DNA from: Chlorobiota bacterium
GTDB taxonomy: Bacteria; Bacteroidota; Bacteroidia; Bacteroidales; B39-G9
NCBI GenBank assembly: GCA_013152655.1
Contig: JAADFW010000036.1
Location: forward strand, 1 to 40,355
Length of the DNA: 40,355 bases
Direction: 5' to 3'
The notes beneath the pieces were generated by a model. The model was given only the letters and a program-made list of their open reading frames with translations, ran no database searches and had not been told where the DNA came from. The first letter of the stretch is position 1. Each line of letters opens with the position of its first letter. Shown here one piece after another: positions 9,886 to 19,214 of the stretch. Made by a program: the position numbers and the translations under genes.

Positions 9886-11043
9886 CTACTCAATCCATGA
9901 GCGGAAATAGTTTTTATCTTCAACTTTAAGTGCTTCGCTGGTAATTTTTAACGGATTAAAAGTATCAATCATTACAGCTAATTCATTGGTTTTTTTAGCA
10001 CCAATACTTTTTTCAACAGCTCCCGGATGCGGGCCATGCGGTATTCCAATAGGGTGCAAAGTAAATTGTCCTTCAGTTACATTTTTTCTGCTCATAAATT
10101 CACCATCAACATAATATAAAACTTCATCAGAATCAACATTGCTATGGTTATACGGAGCAGGAACAGCTTTTGGGTGATAATCGTATAATCGAGGAACAAA
10201 GGCACATATTACAAAATTATTTGCTTCAAAAGTTTGATGAACAGGAGGCGGTTGATGTAGCCTGCCTGTTATAGGCTCAAAATCATGTATTGAAAAAGCA
10301 AATGGATAGAGATATCCGTCCCATCCAACAACATCAAACGGATGTGTTGCATAATGATAAGGATAAATTAAATCTTGTTTTTTGGTTAGAATTAAGAAAT
10401 CGCCTTCTTTCTCAATTGTTTCAAGCTCAACCGGTTTACGTATGTCACGCTCATAAAATGGAGCATGCTCAAGCAATTGCCCGTTTTTATTTAGATATTT
10501 TTTTGGGAATTGAATTGTACTAAACGATTCAATAATTAGAAGCTTATTATCTTCTGAGTTAAAAATTAGCTGATAAATAGTTCCTTTTGGAATGATAAGA
10601 TGATCACCATATTCAAAATATATTTTTCCGAACATGGTTTTTAGAACTCCACTTCCTTTGTGTACAAATATTAATTCATCGGCATCTGAATTGCGAAAAA
10701 AATAGTTTTCCATCGATTTTTTAGGTGATGCCATTGTAATGTACACATCTTCATTTATCAATAGTGGTTTTCTACTTTTTACATAATCTTCTTCAGAATT
10801 AACTTTAAAACCCTGAAAACTTCTGTGTTGCATATTTTTGTTAAGCACAATTTCGGGTACAACGGAATAAGCCTTATCAATTTTCAACACATTAGTAGGA
10901 GGGTAGCAATGATAAGTTAGGGAATAGACAGAAGAAAAACCTTCGGTAGAAATTAATTGCTCTGCATAAAGATTTCCATCTGGTTTATTAAATACAACAT
11001 GTCTTTTGCGTGGAATTTTACCTGATGAATGATAATGTGGCAT
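9886..11043 (-). CDS. hmgA: Homogentisate 1,2-dioxygenase
   Basis: Cupin-like; CAFVPRLYDYHPKAVPAPYNHSNVDSDEVLYYVDGEFMSR, FTLHPIGIPHGPHPG; clustered with hppD and fahA. Confidence 0.9.
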   Translation of the reverse strand: MPHYHSSGKIPRKRHVVFNKPDGNLYAEQLISTEGFSSVYSLTYHCYPPTNVLKIDKAYSVVPEIVLNKNMQHRSFQGFKVNSEEDYVKSRKPLLINEDVYITMASPKKSMENYFFRNSDADELIFVHKGSGVLKTMFGKIYFEYGDHLIIPKGTIYQLIFNSEDNKLLIIESFSTIQFPKKYLNKNGQLLEHAPFYERDIRKPVELETIEKEGDFLILTKKQDLIYPYHYATHPFDVVGWDGYLYPFAFSIHDFEPITGRLHQPPPVHQTFEANNFVICAFVPRLYDYHPKAVPAPYNHSNVDSDEVLYYVDGEFMSRKNVTEGQFTLHPIGIPHGPHPGAVEKSIGAKKTNELAVMIDTFNPLKITSEALKVEDKNYFRSWIE

Positions 11044-11317
11044 TTATAATTAGTATTTTAATTAAGAATATTTAATTAGAATTTAGTTTTACAATTTGGA
11101 CTAAATTAAAATAATTTTTAAAACTATCCGTAAATAGTTCTATATTTTTTAAAAATACGTCTTATATTTTACTATCTAATAACCAAAGCAGGCGATTAAT
11201 AAAATATTAACTAAATAAGTTAATAGAATAAAAAAAGCTATTCTGTGAAATATAGTATTTGGAATGATTTTAAGGAAGCATTATTCTAACAGAGAATAAA
11301 TATATCAGGGAAACGCT

Positions 11318-12328
11318 CTATTTTTCTCCTTTTAAAAATTTAGGTATCCTTCCATTTTTAATTGATTCTGAGCGCAACCTGCGGCCAACAATTTTTTCAA
11401 CTATTTTACCTGTTTCAAGTATTTTATCAATGTCAACTCCGGTTTCAATACCCATTTCGTCAAACATAACTAACATATCTTCAGTTGATATTAAGCCTGT
11501 TATGCCAGGATCTTTATAGTAATAAGAACCTGTACCGGCAACCGGAATACCATTCACAAAATTAGCAGGCTGGCCTCCAATACCACCAAGGGTTGATTCA
11601 TAATTAGTAATTCCTGCTTGTAAAGCAGCTAATACATTAGCTAAACCCCAACCACGTGTAGTATGAAAATGAGCGATATGTTTTGATGTATCAGGAATGG
11701 CATCTAATACCCTGGAGAAATAATTATAAACTCTGTCAGGTGAAGCAGAACCATCATGATCAGCATGTTCAACATCAACTGCTCCTATATCTAACCATCG
11801 TTTTGTAAATTCAAGTGCTTTGTTAATTTCGGTTGGCCCTTCAATAGGGCATCCCCAAATTGTACTAACAGTTCCATTAACTTTAATCCCAACGTCATTT
11901 GCCTTTTTTATATATTTCTCACTCATTTTCCAGTATTCCTCTAAAGATAAACCGGAGTTTTTTTTATGATGCGACTCGCTGGTTGAAACCATTAATAATA
12001 TTCTGTCGGGGCCATATCCTTCTTTCCGCGCTTCAATTGTACGTTCAATTGCTCTTTCTCTAATTGTTACAGCAGTAATTTCAACTTCATCAATAAGCGA
12101 ATTAACCTTTTTACTATTTTTTAATCTCTTCATTAATTCATCAGCATCATTAAATTGAGGCATTCCCTTTGGGTTTCCAAAATTTGTAACTTCAATATTT
12201 TTATAACCGGATAGAATTAATTGCTCAGCCACCCATAATTTGGCTTCGGTAGGTATAATGCTCTCTTCGTGCTGAAAACCGTCACGGACAGTAATGTCGC
12301 TTACTTTTACTTTTTTTGGATATTTCAT
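11318..12328 (-). CDS. HMG-CoA lyase-like / pyruvate carboxyltransferase-type DRE-TIM metallolyase (substrate uncertain)
   Basis: DRE-TIM start VSDITVRDGFQHEE; HFHTTRGWGLANVLAALQAG; GIGGQPAN in place of the HMGL GLGGCPYA. Confidence 0.8.
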   Translation of the reverse strand: MKYPKKVKVSDITVRDGFQHEESIIPTEAKLWVAEQLILSGYKNIEVTNFGNPKGMPQFNDADELMKRLKNSKKVNSLIDEVEITAVTIRERAIERTIEARKEGYGPDRILLMVSTSESHHKKNSGLSLEEYWKMSEKYIKKANDVGIKVNGTVSTIWGCPIEGPTEINKALEFTKRWLDIGAVDVEHADHDGSASPDRVYNYFSRVLDAIPDTSKHIAHFHTTRGWGLANVLAALQAGITNYESTLGGIGGQPANFVNGIPVAGTGSYYYKDPGITGLISTEDMLVMFDEMGIETGVDIDKILETGKIVEKIVGRRLRSESIKNGRIPKFLKGEK

Positions 12329-12468
12329 ATTTTTTAGTAATTGCGTTTAAGCAAAAATAAGAAAAATATAAAAAGAGATACTCTATTTTAATATATTCAA
12401 GTGTTATGAATTAAATAACAACCTATTAAAGTAGTATTTACGCTTTTCATGTTTTGAACAATAGGCTT

Positions 12469-13560
12469 TTATGATGGCTGCCCCAATTTTTTTAACATTT
12501 TAGCATGGTTTATTATAGCTGATAGAAAAGTTGGTTGAACATTGTATGGAATATTAAATTCACTTGCTGTTTTTTTGACAATTGTTGCCAGCTTTTTATA
12601 ATGTATATGGCAAATATTAGGGAAAAGATGATGTTCAATTTGAAAATTTAACCCACCAACATACCACGAAAGTATTTTCGACTTAGGAGCAAAATCAGTT
12701 GTTGTAAGTAATTGATGTACAGCCCAGCTATTTTCCATATCTCCATTTTCATTGGGCATAGGGTATTTAGAAGTAGGCATTACATGTGCAGGCTGAAAAA
12801 CAATTCCTAATATAAAACCTGTTACAAAATGCATTGCAATAAAAAATATAATAGTTAACCACCAGGCTACAGGTGAAAAAATCATTGGAATAAACAATGC
12901 AACAATATAATATGTAATTTTTAGAAATATCATTTCTGTATAAATTCTTTTAAAAGATTTCTTGCGCGTATCTAATAATCCTTCCTTATTATACCTGCTA
13001 ATTTGTTTAAGCTCTTTGGTAGTAATCCATAAAATTGTCATTAAACCATAAAAAAACCAGGCATATAAGTGTTGAAACCTATGTGCTTTATAATGTTTTT
13101 CGAGAGGAGAAAAGCGAAGAACTTTCCCGGGTGCAATATCTTCGTCTAAACCGGTAACATTAGTGTAGGAATGATGTAAAACATTATGTTGAATTTTCCA
13201 AATACCTGCGTATCCACCGGCTAAATTTAGTAAATAACCCAAATAATTATTAACCTTTCTGTTTTTAGAATATGCACCATGGTTAGCATCATGCATTATT
13301 GACATTCCAATACCTGCTGTTCCTATTCCCATTACTAACCATAATATTAAATTTATGAATGTAAGTTGAAAAAAACCTGTAGCAACCAGAAAATAGGGAA
13401 TAATATATATTGAGAGAATCATAACTGTTTTAAAAACCATTGCACCATTTGCATGTTTGGTGATTTTGTTTTCATTAAAATACTCTTTAACTCTTTGCTT
13501 TAATGTTTTCAGAAAATCTTTGTTTTTGTCTTTAGAAAATCTAACGTCTTTTGTGTTCAT
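12469..13560 (-). CDS. Membrane fatty acid desaturase (acyl-CoA / linoleoyl-CoA desaturase family)
   Basis: Histidine boxes HDANHGAYS, HNVLHHSYTN and QIEHHLFP; several transmembrane helices. Confidence 0.92.
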   Translation of the reverse strand: MNTKDVRFSKDKNKDFLKTLKQRVKEYFNENKITKHANGAMVFKTVMILSIYIIPYFLVATGFFQLTFINLILWLVMGIGTAGIGMSIMHDANHGAYSKNRKVNNYLGYLLNLAGGYAGIWKIQHNVLHHSYTNVTGLDEDIAPGKVLRFSPLEKHYKAHRFQHLYAWFFYGLMTILWITTKELKQISRYNKEGLLDTRKKSFKRIYTEMIFLKITYYIVALFIPMIFSPVAWWLTIIFFIAMHFVTGFILGIVFQPAHVMPTSKYPMPNENGDMENSWAVHQLLTTTDFAPKSKILSWYVGGLNFQIEHHLFPNICHIHYKKLATIVKKTASEFNIPYNVQPTFLSAIINHAKMLKKLGQPS

Positions 13561-13910
13561 GTTTGTTTGTAATTTATTATGTCAATATTTTTTTTGTCTA
13601 TGAAAACAGACAAAAAGGTGAAATTTAAAATTGGAAAATTGATATTTTATGGGGAAATCCAGAATTTATTTTTTTGTTTCAAAAGTAGATAAATAAATCA
13701 TTTAAACTAAATTTGAGAAAAATAGTGAGTTTAATTATTAGTGTTTTTGTAATATATAAACATATTCAATTATTGTAATAATTTGAATTATAATATATTA
13801 CGTGGCTTGATTATATTTTTTTAGCAAAAATTAAATAATTGTTAATCTTAAATAAACTATACCTAATTAGTTTAAATAAAATAGTTTTAGCCAAATATTC
13901 ACAGATTATT

Positions 13911-14435
13911 TCAAACAATTTTGTATTTATCTATAGCTTTAATTTCTAATATTTTACCAAAATACATTCGGTGATAATCTTTGATAGGATACTTTTTTTC
14001 AATATTTGGATTTAAAAAATTAGCAGGCTTAAAATCATCCCAATAAATTTTCTCACATTCAATAATAAGCTCAGCTTCTTTAAATGCAGGTGCTTCAATT
14101 TTATTTGATTCAATAGGGGTTAATCCCGATTCTGCAATTTTGTCACCATCGCGGCCTGATTTTGTTCCCAGTAAATTCAATTCAGGTTTATATTTTTTAT
14201 CAAAAGCACTGAGTGTAAATGTATCGTATTTATTAATAAATTCGTACGTATATCGAGTTGGCCTTACAACAACAACAGCAACCGGCATACTCCACATATT
14301 TCCGAAAAAGCCCCAGGCAACTGTCATAGTATTATATTCTTTAGTATTAAAATTACCACTTGTTAGAAGAAACCAATCATTTAGCCAGATATCGGTTGGT
14401 TTTGCAATAAACCGGTTAATAGGAATTGTATTCAT
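13911..14435 (-). CDS. Flavin reductase family protein
   Basis: FLLTSGNFNTKEYNTMTVAWGFFGNMWSMPVAVVVVRPTRYTYEFI split-barrel flavin-reductase pattern. Confidence 0.8.
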   Translation of the reverse strand: MNTIPINRFIAKPTDIWLNDWFLLTSGNFNTKEYNTMTVAWGFFGNMWSMPVAVVVVRPTRYTYEFINKYDTFTLSAFDKKYKPELNLLGTKSGRDGDKIAESGLTPIESNKIEAPAFKEAELIIECEKIYWDDFKPANFLNPNIEKKYPIKDYHRMYFGKILEIKAIDKYKIV

Positions 14436-14506
14436 AAAAAATAGATTTAGTGATTAAAATATTGTAAAAAATAACTAAATTTACATAAATAGCAGGCAGT
14501 AAAAGT

Positions 14507-17500
14507 ATGAAAATAAAACTTATTAAAGTACTATTTGTAAGTATCTTGACTTTATATAGTTGTTTTCTAAATTCACAAACAACTTATATGTTGAAAGACT
14601 TTTCTCAAACTACAGAATCTTCTAATCCTGCCTATTTTATAACAAATAATAACCTGACATATTTTATTGCTGATGATGGAATTCATGGAACCGAACTATG
14701 GAAAACAAAAGGAACAGTAGAAACAACTGAATTGGTTTATGATATTTATGAAGGCAATGAAAGTGGAATTAATAATGATAAAGGACAGAAAGTATTTATT
14801 GACAGTATATTATATTTTGTAGGTGATGATTTATATCAGGGTAAAGAAATATGGAGAACAGACGGTACAAATGAAGGAACTTATAGAGTGAAATGGTCAC
14901 TTAGCTCAATTATAAACCTTCAGGCATTTAAATCGGAATTATTATATATTTCAGGCCATAAGTTGTGGTTAAGCACTAACAATGTTACTGAATTTAATGC
15001 GATTGATAACAATATTACTACATATGGAAGTATTCCCGCAATGCATTTACTTGTTGTTGGAGATACTTTGTATTTTGTAGGATGGGATGAAACTCATGGA
15101 TATGAACTCTGGTTAAGTGACGGAACTCCGGAAAGTACAAAACTTGTAAAGGATATAAATACCGGCTCTGAAAGTTCTTTTGAAAATGGGCCAATAAGTC
15201 CGCCTTTTGTTGCATTAAACAACATACTATATTTTGTATGCAAAACACAGGAATATGGCAGAGAAATATGGAGAAGCGATGGAACAGAAGAAGGGACTTA
15301 TATTTTAAAAGATATAAATCCGGGAACCAAGAATGGTTTTGAAATGTATAATGTTGCTGATTATTATAAATCTTTTTACTTATACAATAAAAAAATATAT
15401 TTTGCCGCTAATGATGGGCAACATGGAGGTGAATTATGGGTAACGGATGGAACAGAAGCGGGAACTTATATGGTTAAGGATATTAGTCAAAATGGAAGTA
15501 GTAATCCATATAATTTTATTGGATTTAATAATGAGCTTTTTTTTAAAATTAATTACGGAACCAATTTATGGAAAACCGACGGTACTTCTGCAAATACAAA
15601 ACTTATAATTCAAGGGAATTATTTTAAGGATTTTAGCATTATAAGAGCCACGTCAAATAATTTATATTTTACAAAAAAGTATGATAATAGCGAACTATGG
15701 AGAATGGATAAAGATTATGACTGTTACAAAATTGGAAACTTTAATTATATTAAAACATTTCAACCTACCGATAATTCTCTGTATTTTTCTTTTAACGACT
15801 CAATTATTGGTTATGAACTTTGGAATATAAATGATTCAACTAATGATTATCATTTAGTTGATGATATTAATAAAAATGGTAATTCACATCTTGGCGAATT
15901 AACTGTACTAAATAATTCTCTTTTTTTTACGAGTAAAAATAATTTGCACGAAACAAAATTATGGGTTAGTAATGGAATGGATAAATATACTAAATCAATA
16001 ATGAGCACTGAATACATTTCTGATTTTCCAAAAAATTTGATTATATATAAGAATATGGTCTTTTTTACAGATAATAATTCTTCAATATACCATGGTTTAT
16101 TTAAAACAAACGGGACTAAAGAAAGTACAAAAATTGTTAAAGAGTTTGATAATCAAATTAAATCATTAGAAATATACGACGATTATTTATATATTGAAAA
16201 CAATACAGGCATTTGGAGAAGTGATGGTACTGAAAAAAATACTTCTTTAATACCAATGACAAATAGTTTTACCCATAATAGTTTCTTTGTTTATAAAAAT
16301 GGTTTGTTTCTTACTTATTATTCCACTTTATATTATTTAGATACGTTGAATAACAATTTATCCGAAGCATTGTACTCATTTGATAGTTTTGATTTTAATC
16401 CTTTTATTTTTAATGGAAAATTCTTCTTTTATGCAGAAAAAATAAATATGAACACTTTTCCTGAAACTTATTATAATGGATTTTGGGTTTCAGACGGTAC
16501 AAAAGAAGGTACATATTTGTCTTTATCGTTTAAGGCTCTTGATGATTTTATAATATATAAAGATCATCTAATTATTTCAGGAATGATTGAAGATGAAAAT
16601 TTTGGTTTGTTTAAATCGGATGGAACAAGTAAAGGAACATTAAAAATTGAAGATTTAAGCTTTAATAGATTGATAAATCAACTTACAATCTTTAATGATA
16701 CTTTATATTATACAAAATCTGATTTATATTTTTCAAATGTAGAATTGTATAAAACGAATACTGTTATAAACAATTCAATACTGGTTAAAGATATATTTAT
16801 TAATGGAAATGATGAGATTTCTAATTTATTTGCTACCGACAGCCTTTTATTTTTTAGTGCAAATGATGGAGTTCATGGTATTGAACCCTGGCAGACTAAA
16901 GGAACAGAAAACTCAACAATAATGATTTCTGATATTAATAAATCAGGTTCGTCAAATCCTTCCAATTATACATTAATGAATAATAATTTATACTATATTG
17001 CTAACGATGGAGTACATGGAAGAGAATTATGGGCAACTATTTATCAGCCAATATTTAAGCTTCAAGCAGATAGTAAAATAATTTTTGGAGAAGTAAGCAA
17101 TAATCAACCAATTTTACAATTGAACTATATTATCATACCCGATACGGGAACTATTGCCTTTAAAATACTATCAGGAAACTTTGAAAAAGCTTTTAAAATA
17201 GATAATGAAAGAGTTATAAGAGTTTCAAATGAACAATATTTGAATCAATTCGAATTTAATAGGTATAATCTTACTATTGAAATGAATAATGGAACAAAAA
17301 CCGATACGGCAACTTTTATCATTCAAACATCACTTTACAATTTTTATAATGATAATTATCCAGAAAAGGTTTTAACTGAATATACAGATGATGAAATAAT
17401 GGTTTATCCTAACCCATGTTTTAAATCATTTAGTATTATATCTGAGATAATGCTAATATATAAGATTGAGATAATTTCTCTAAAGGGAGATGTTGTATAT

Positions 17501-17629
17501 AGTCAGATGTTTAAAAAAGGAATATTAGAAAAATCTATTGCATTACATAATAAGAAAGGTGTTTTAATATGCAGAATATTTTTGAAAGATAAAGTAATAA
17601 ACAAGAAGATTATTTTTGCTGAATATTAA
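14507..17629 (+). CDS. Large secreted ELWxxDGT-repeat protein with T9SS-type C-terminal sorting domain
   Basis: About 15 ELWxxDGT-like units (e.g. GTELWKTKGT, KEIWRTDGT, YELWLSDGT, REIWRSDGT, GELWVTDGT); signal peptide; C-terminal VYPNPCFKSFSI...KKGVLICRIFLKDKVINKKIIF. Confidence 0.9.
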   Translation: MKIKLIKVLFVSILTLYSCFLNSQTTYMLKDFSQTTESSNPAYFITNNNLTYFIADDGIHGTELWKTKGTVETTELVYDIYEGNESGINNDKGQKVFIDSILYFVGDDLYQGKEIWRTDGTNEGTYRVKWSLSSIINLQAFKSELLYISGHKLWLSTNNVTEFNAIDNNITTYGSIPAMHLLVVGDTLYFVGWDETHGYELWLSDGTPESTKLVKDINTGSESSFENGPISPPFVALNNILYFVCKTQEYGREIWRSDGTEEGTYILKDINPGTKNGFEMYNVADYYKSFYLYNKKIYFAANDGQHGGELWVTDGTEAGTYMVKDISQNGSSNPYNFIGFNNELFFKINYGTNLWKTDGTSANTKLIIQGNYFKDFSIIRATSNNLYFTKKYDNSELWRMDKDYDCYKIGNFNYIKTFQPTDNSLYFSFNDSIIGYELWNINDSTNDYHLVDDINKNGNSHLGELTVLNNSLFFTSKNNLHETKLWVSNGMDKYTKSIMSTEYISDFPKNLIIYKNMVFFTDNNSSIYHGLFKTNGTKESTKIVKEFDNQIKSLEIYDDYLYIENNTGIWRSDGTEKNTSLIPMTNSFTHNSFFVYKNGLFLTYYSTLYYLDTLNNNLSEALYSFDSFDFNPFIFNGKFFFYAEKINMNTFPETYYNGFWVSDGTKEGTYLSLSFKALDDFIIYKDHLIISGMIEDENFGLFKSDGTSKGTLKIEDLSFNRLINQLTIFNDTLYYTKSDLYFSNVELYKTNTVINNSILVKDIFINGNDEISNLFATDSLLFFSANDGVHGIEPWQTKGTENSTIMISDINKSGSSNPSNYTLMNNNLYYIANDGVHGRELWATIYQPIFKLQADSKIIFGEVSNNQPILQLNYIIIPDTGTIAFKILSGNFEKAFKIDNERVIRVSNEQYLNQFEFNRYNLTIEMNNGTKTDTATFIIQTSLYNFYNDNYPEKVLTEYTDDEIMVYPNPCFKSFSIISEIMLIYKIEIISLKGDVVYSQMFKKGILEKSIALHNKKGVLICRIFLKDKVINKKIIFAEY

Positions 17630-17688
17630 CTTTAAAAGTAATTATTTAATAAAAAAACAAGCCTCAAATATGTATTATTACAACTGTT

Positions 17689-18192
17689 CTATTTCAAATT
17701 ATCAAACATTTGCTTGAACATGGCTTTAGTATCTTCCGGTGTACGGGCAATTCCACTGCTCATTTGTGGCTTACCCTCAGTAGAGCACCATAAAAATGCA
17801 GGAATAGAGGTTATGCCAAAAATACCGGCTAATTCTCTTTCTTTTTGTGTGTTTACCTTATAAACATTAACTTTTCCTGCATATTCTTTTGCTAATTCTT
17901 CCAAAATAGGACTGGCTATTTTACATGGAGGACACCAATCTGCATAAAAATCAATAACACATGGTTTGTCTCCTTCAAATACCCATTTATCTGTGTTTTT
18001 TTCATAATTCATTACTTTTTCCAAGAAATCGGCTTTGGTTAAATGGATTACTTTTCCACTATCTTCGTCATTTTTTGAAGATTTTTTTATAACAGATGTA
18101 TCATTAGAATTGTTTTTCTCATGATTGCCAGCCTCACATCCAAAAACCGGTAAAAGTGTAATTGCAATTGTTATTAAAAAGATATTCTTCAT
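17689..18192 (-). CDS. Thioredoxin-family lipoprotein
   Basis: Lipobox LLPVFGC; FYADWCPPCKIASPILEEL; GITSIPAFL. Confidence 0.9.
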   Translation of the reverse strand: MKNIFLITIAITLLPVFGCEAGNHEKNNSNDTSVIKKSSKNDEDSGKVIHLTKADFLEKVMNYEKNTDKWVFEGDKPCVIDFYADWCPPCKIASPILEELAKEYAGKVNVYKVNTQKERELAGIFGITSIPAFLWCSTEGKPQMSSGIARTPEDTKAMFKQMFDNLK

Positions 18193-18241
18193 TTATTTAA
18201 GTATAAAATTAACATTTCGTTTTAGTATTATATATTATTTA

Positions 18242-18427
18242 TCAGGTCATTTTAATTGCACCATATGCACAATAGTTAGTGCATAAGCCACAATCAGTAC
18301 AATTACTCGAATTTATATTTGGTGCACTGTAAGGGCTGGTTTGTTCAATCGCATTATTCGGACAAACACGTATAACCGGACAGTAATGATTTTGTGGACA
18401 TCGTTCTGAAATAACCGTAACTTTCAT
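18242..18427 (-). CDS. Small 4Fe-4S ferredoxin-like protein
   Basis: CPQNHYCPVIRVCP and CTDCGLCTNYC motifs. Confidence 0.85.
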   Translation of the reverse strand: MKVTVISERCPQNHYCPVIRVCPNNAIEQTSPYSAPNINSSNCTDCGLCTNYCAYGAIKMT

Positions 18428-18434
18428 AAGTATT

Positions 18435-18731
18435 TTAAATTATAGAATTAATTTTAGAAATTATCTGATTAGCCTGCGTAACACCCGTAGTAATCCATTT
18501 TGTTTCACCTTCTTTAAATAGCATCATGGTTGGAATACTTCGTATGTTATATTTTAAAGCAATTTGCGGGTTTTTATCAACGTCAATTTTTAATATTTTA
18601 ACCTTTTCACCTAATTCAGATTTTACTTGCTTTAAAATAGGAGGCATCATTTTACAAGGTGCACACCAATTGGCATAAAAATCGATTAAGACAGGTGTTT
18701 TTTGTCGAACTATTTCATTAAAATTAGCCAT
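18435..18731 (-). CDS. trxA: Thioredoxin
   Basis: VLIDFYANWCAPCKMMPPILKQV; YNIRSIPTMMLFKEGE. Confidence 0.92.
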   Translation of the reverse strand: MANFNEIVRQKTPVLIDFYANWCAPCKMMPPILKQVKSELGEKVKILKIDVDKNPQIALKYNIRSIPTMMLFKEGETKWITTGVTQANQIISKINSII

Positions 18732-18788
18732 ATTATAACAATTTTATAGCACTTTTCTCAATAATCATGCCTTTTATGAATATATGCG

Positions 18789-18802
18789 TATATGTACATA
18801 TA
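18789..18802. promoter_or_regulatory. Candidate operator: perfect 14-bp palindrome upstream of the trx/ferredoxin cluster
   Basis: tatatgtacatata within a longer AT-alternating imperfect dyad (atatatgcgtatatgtacatatatgg), 57 nt of spacer to the trxA start codon. Confidence 0.4.
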
Positions 18803-19214
18803 TGGATTTAGAAAAAACAAAAATATGCTATTTTGGCAGTAATTAGATAGAAACAAATAATTAGATTTTCTGAATAAATATTTTTTTCTTATCTGAAATT
18901 CCTAAATTTAGTAAGGAGAAAAACAATAAATAACTATCAAATTATATTCATAACTAACTGTATATGAATGGAATAATATTGTAAATAGTGTGTCAGATAA
19001 TAACTTATTTATTAAAACAAAAAATTAACTTAATACAATAATAATTACAGAATTACATTAGTTCTAAACACAAATTTGTTTGGAGTAATATTTGATATTC
19101 AAGCGTCTCAATAAAAATACTTGATTAATAAAACGAAAAATCTGAGGAATACCACAATTTTCCTAAAAATAAATTAATTTTGAATTATAATTTTTAATAT
19201 AAAAAAAACAAAAT

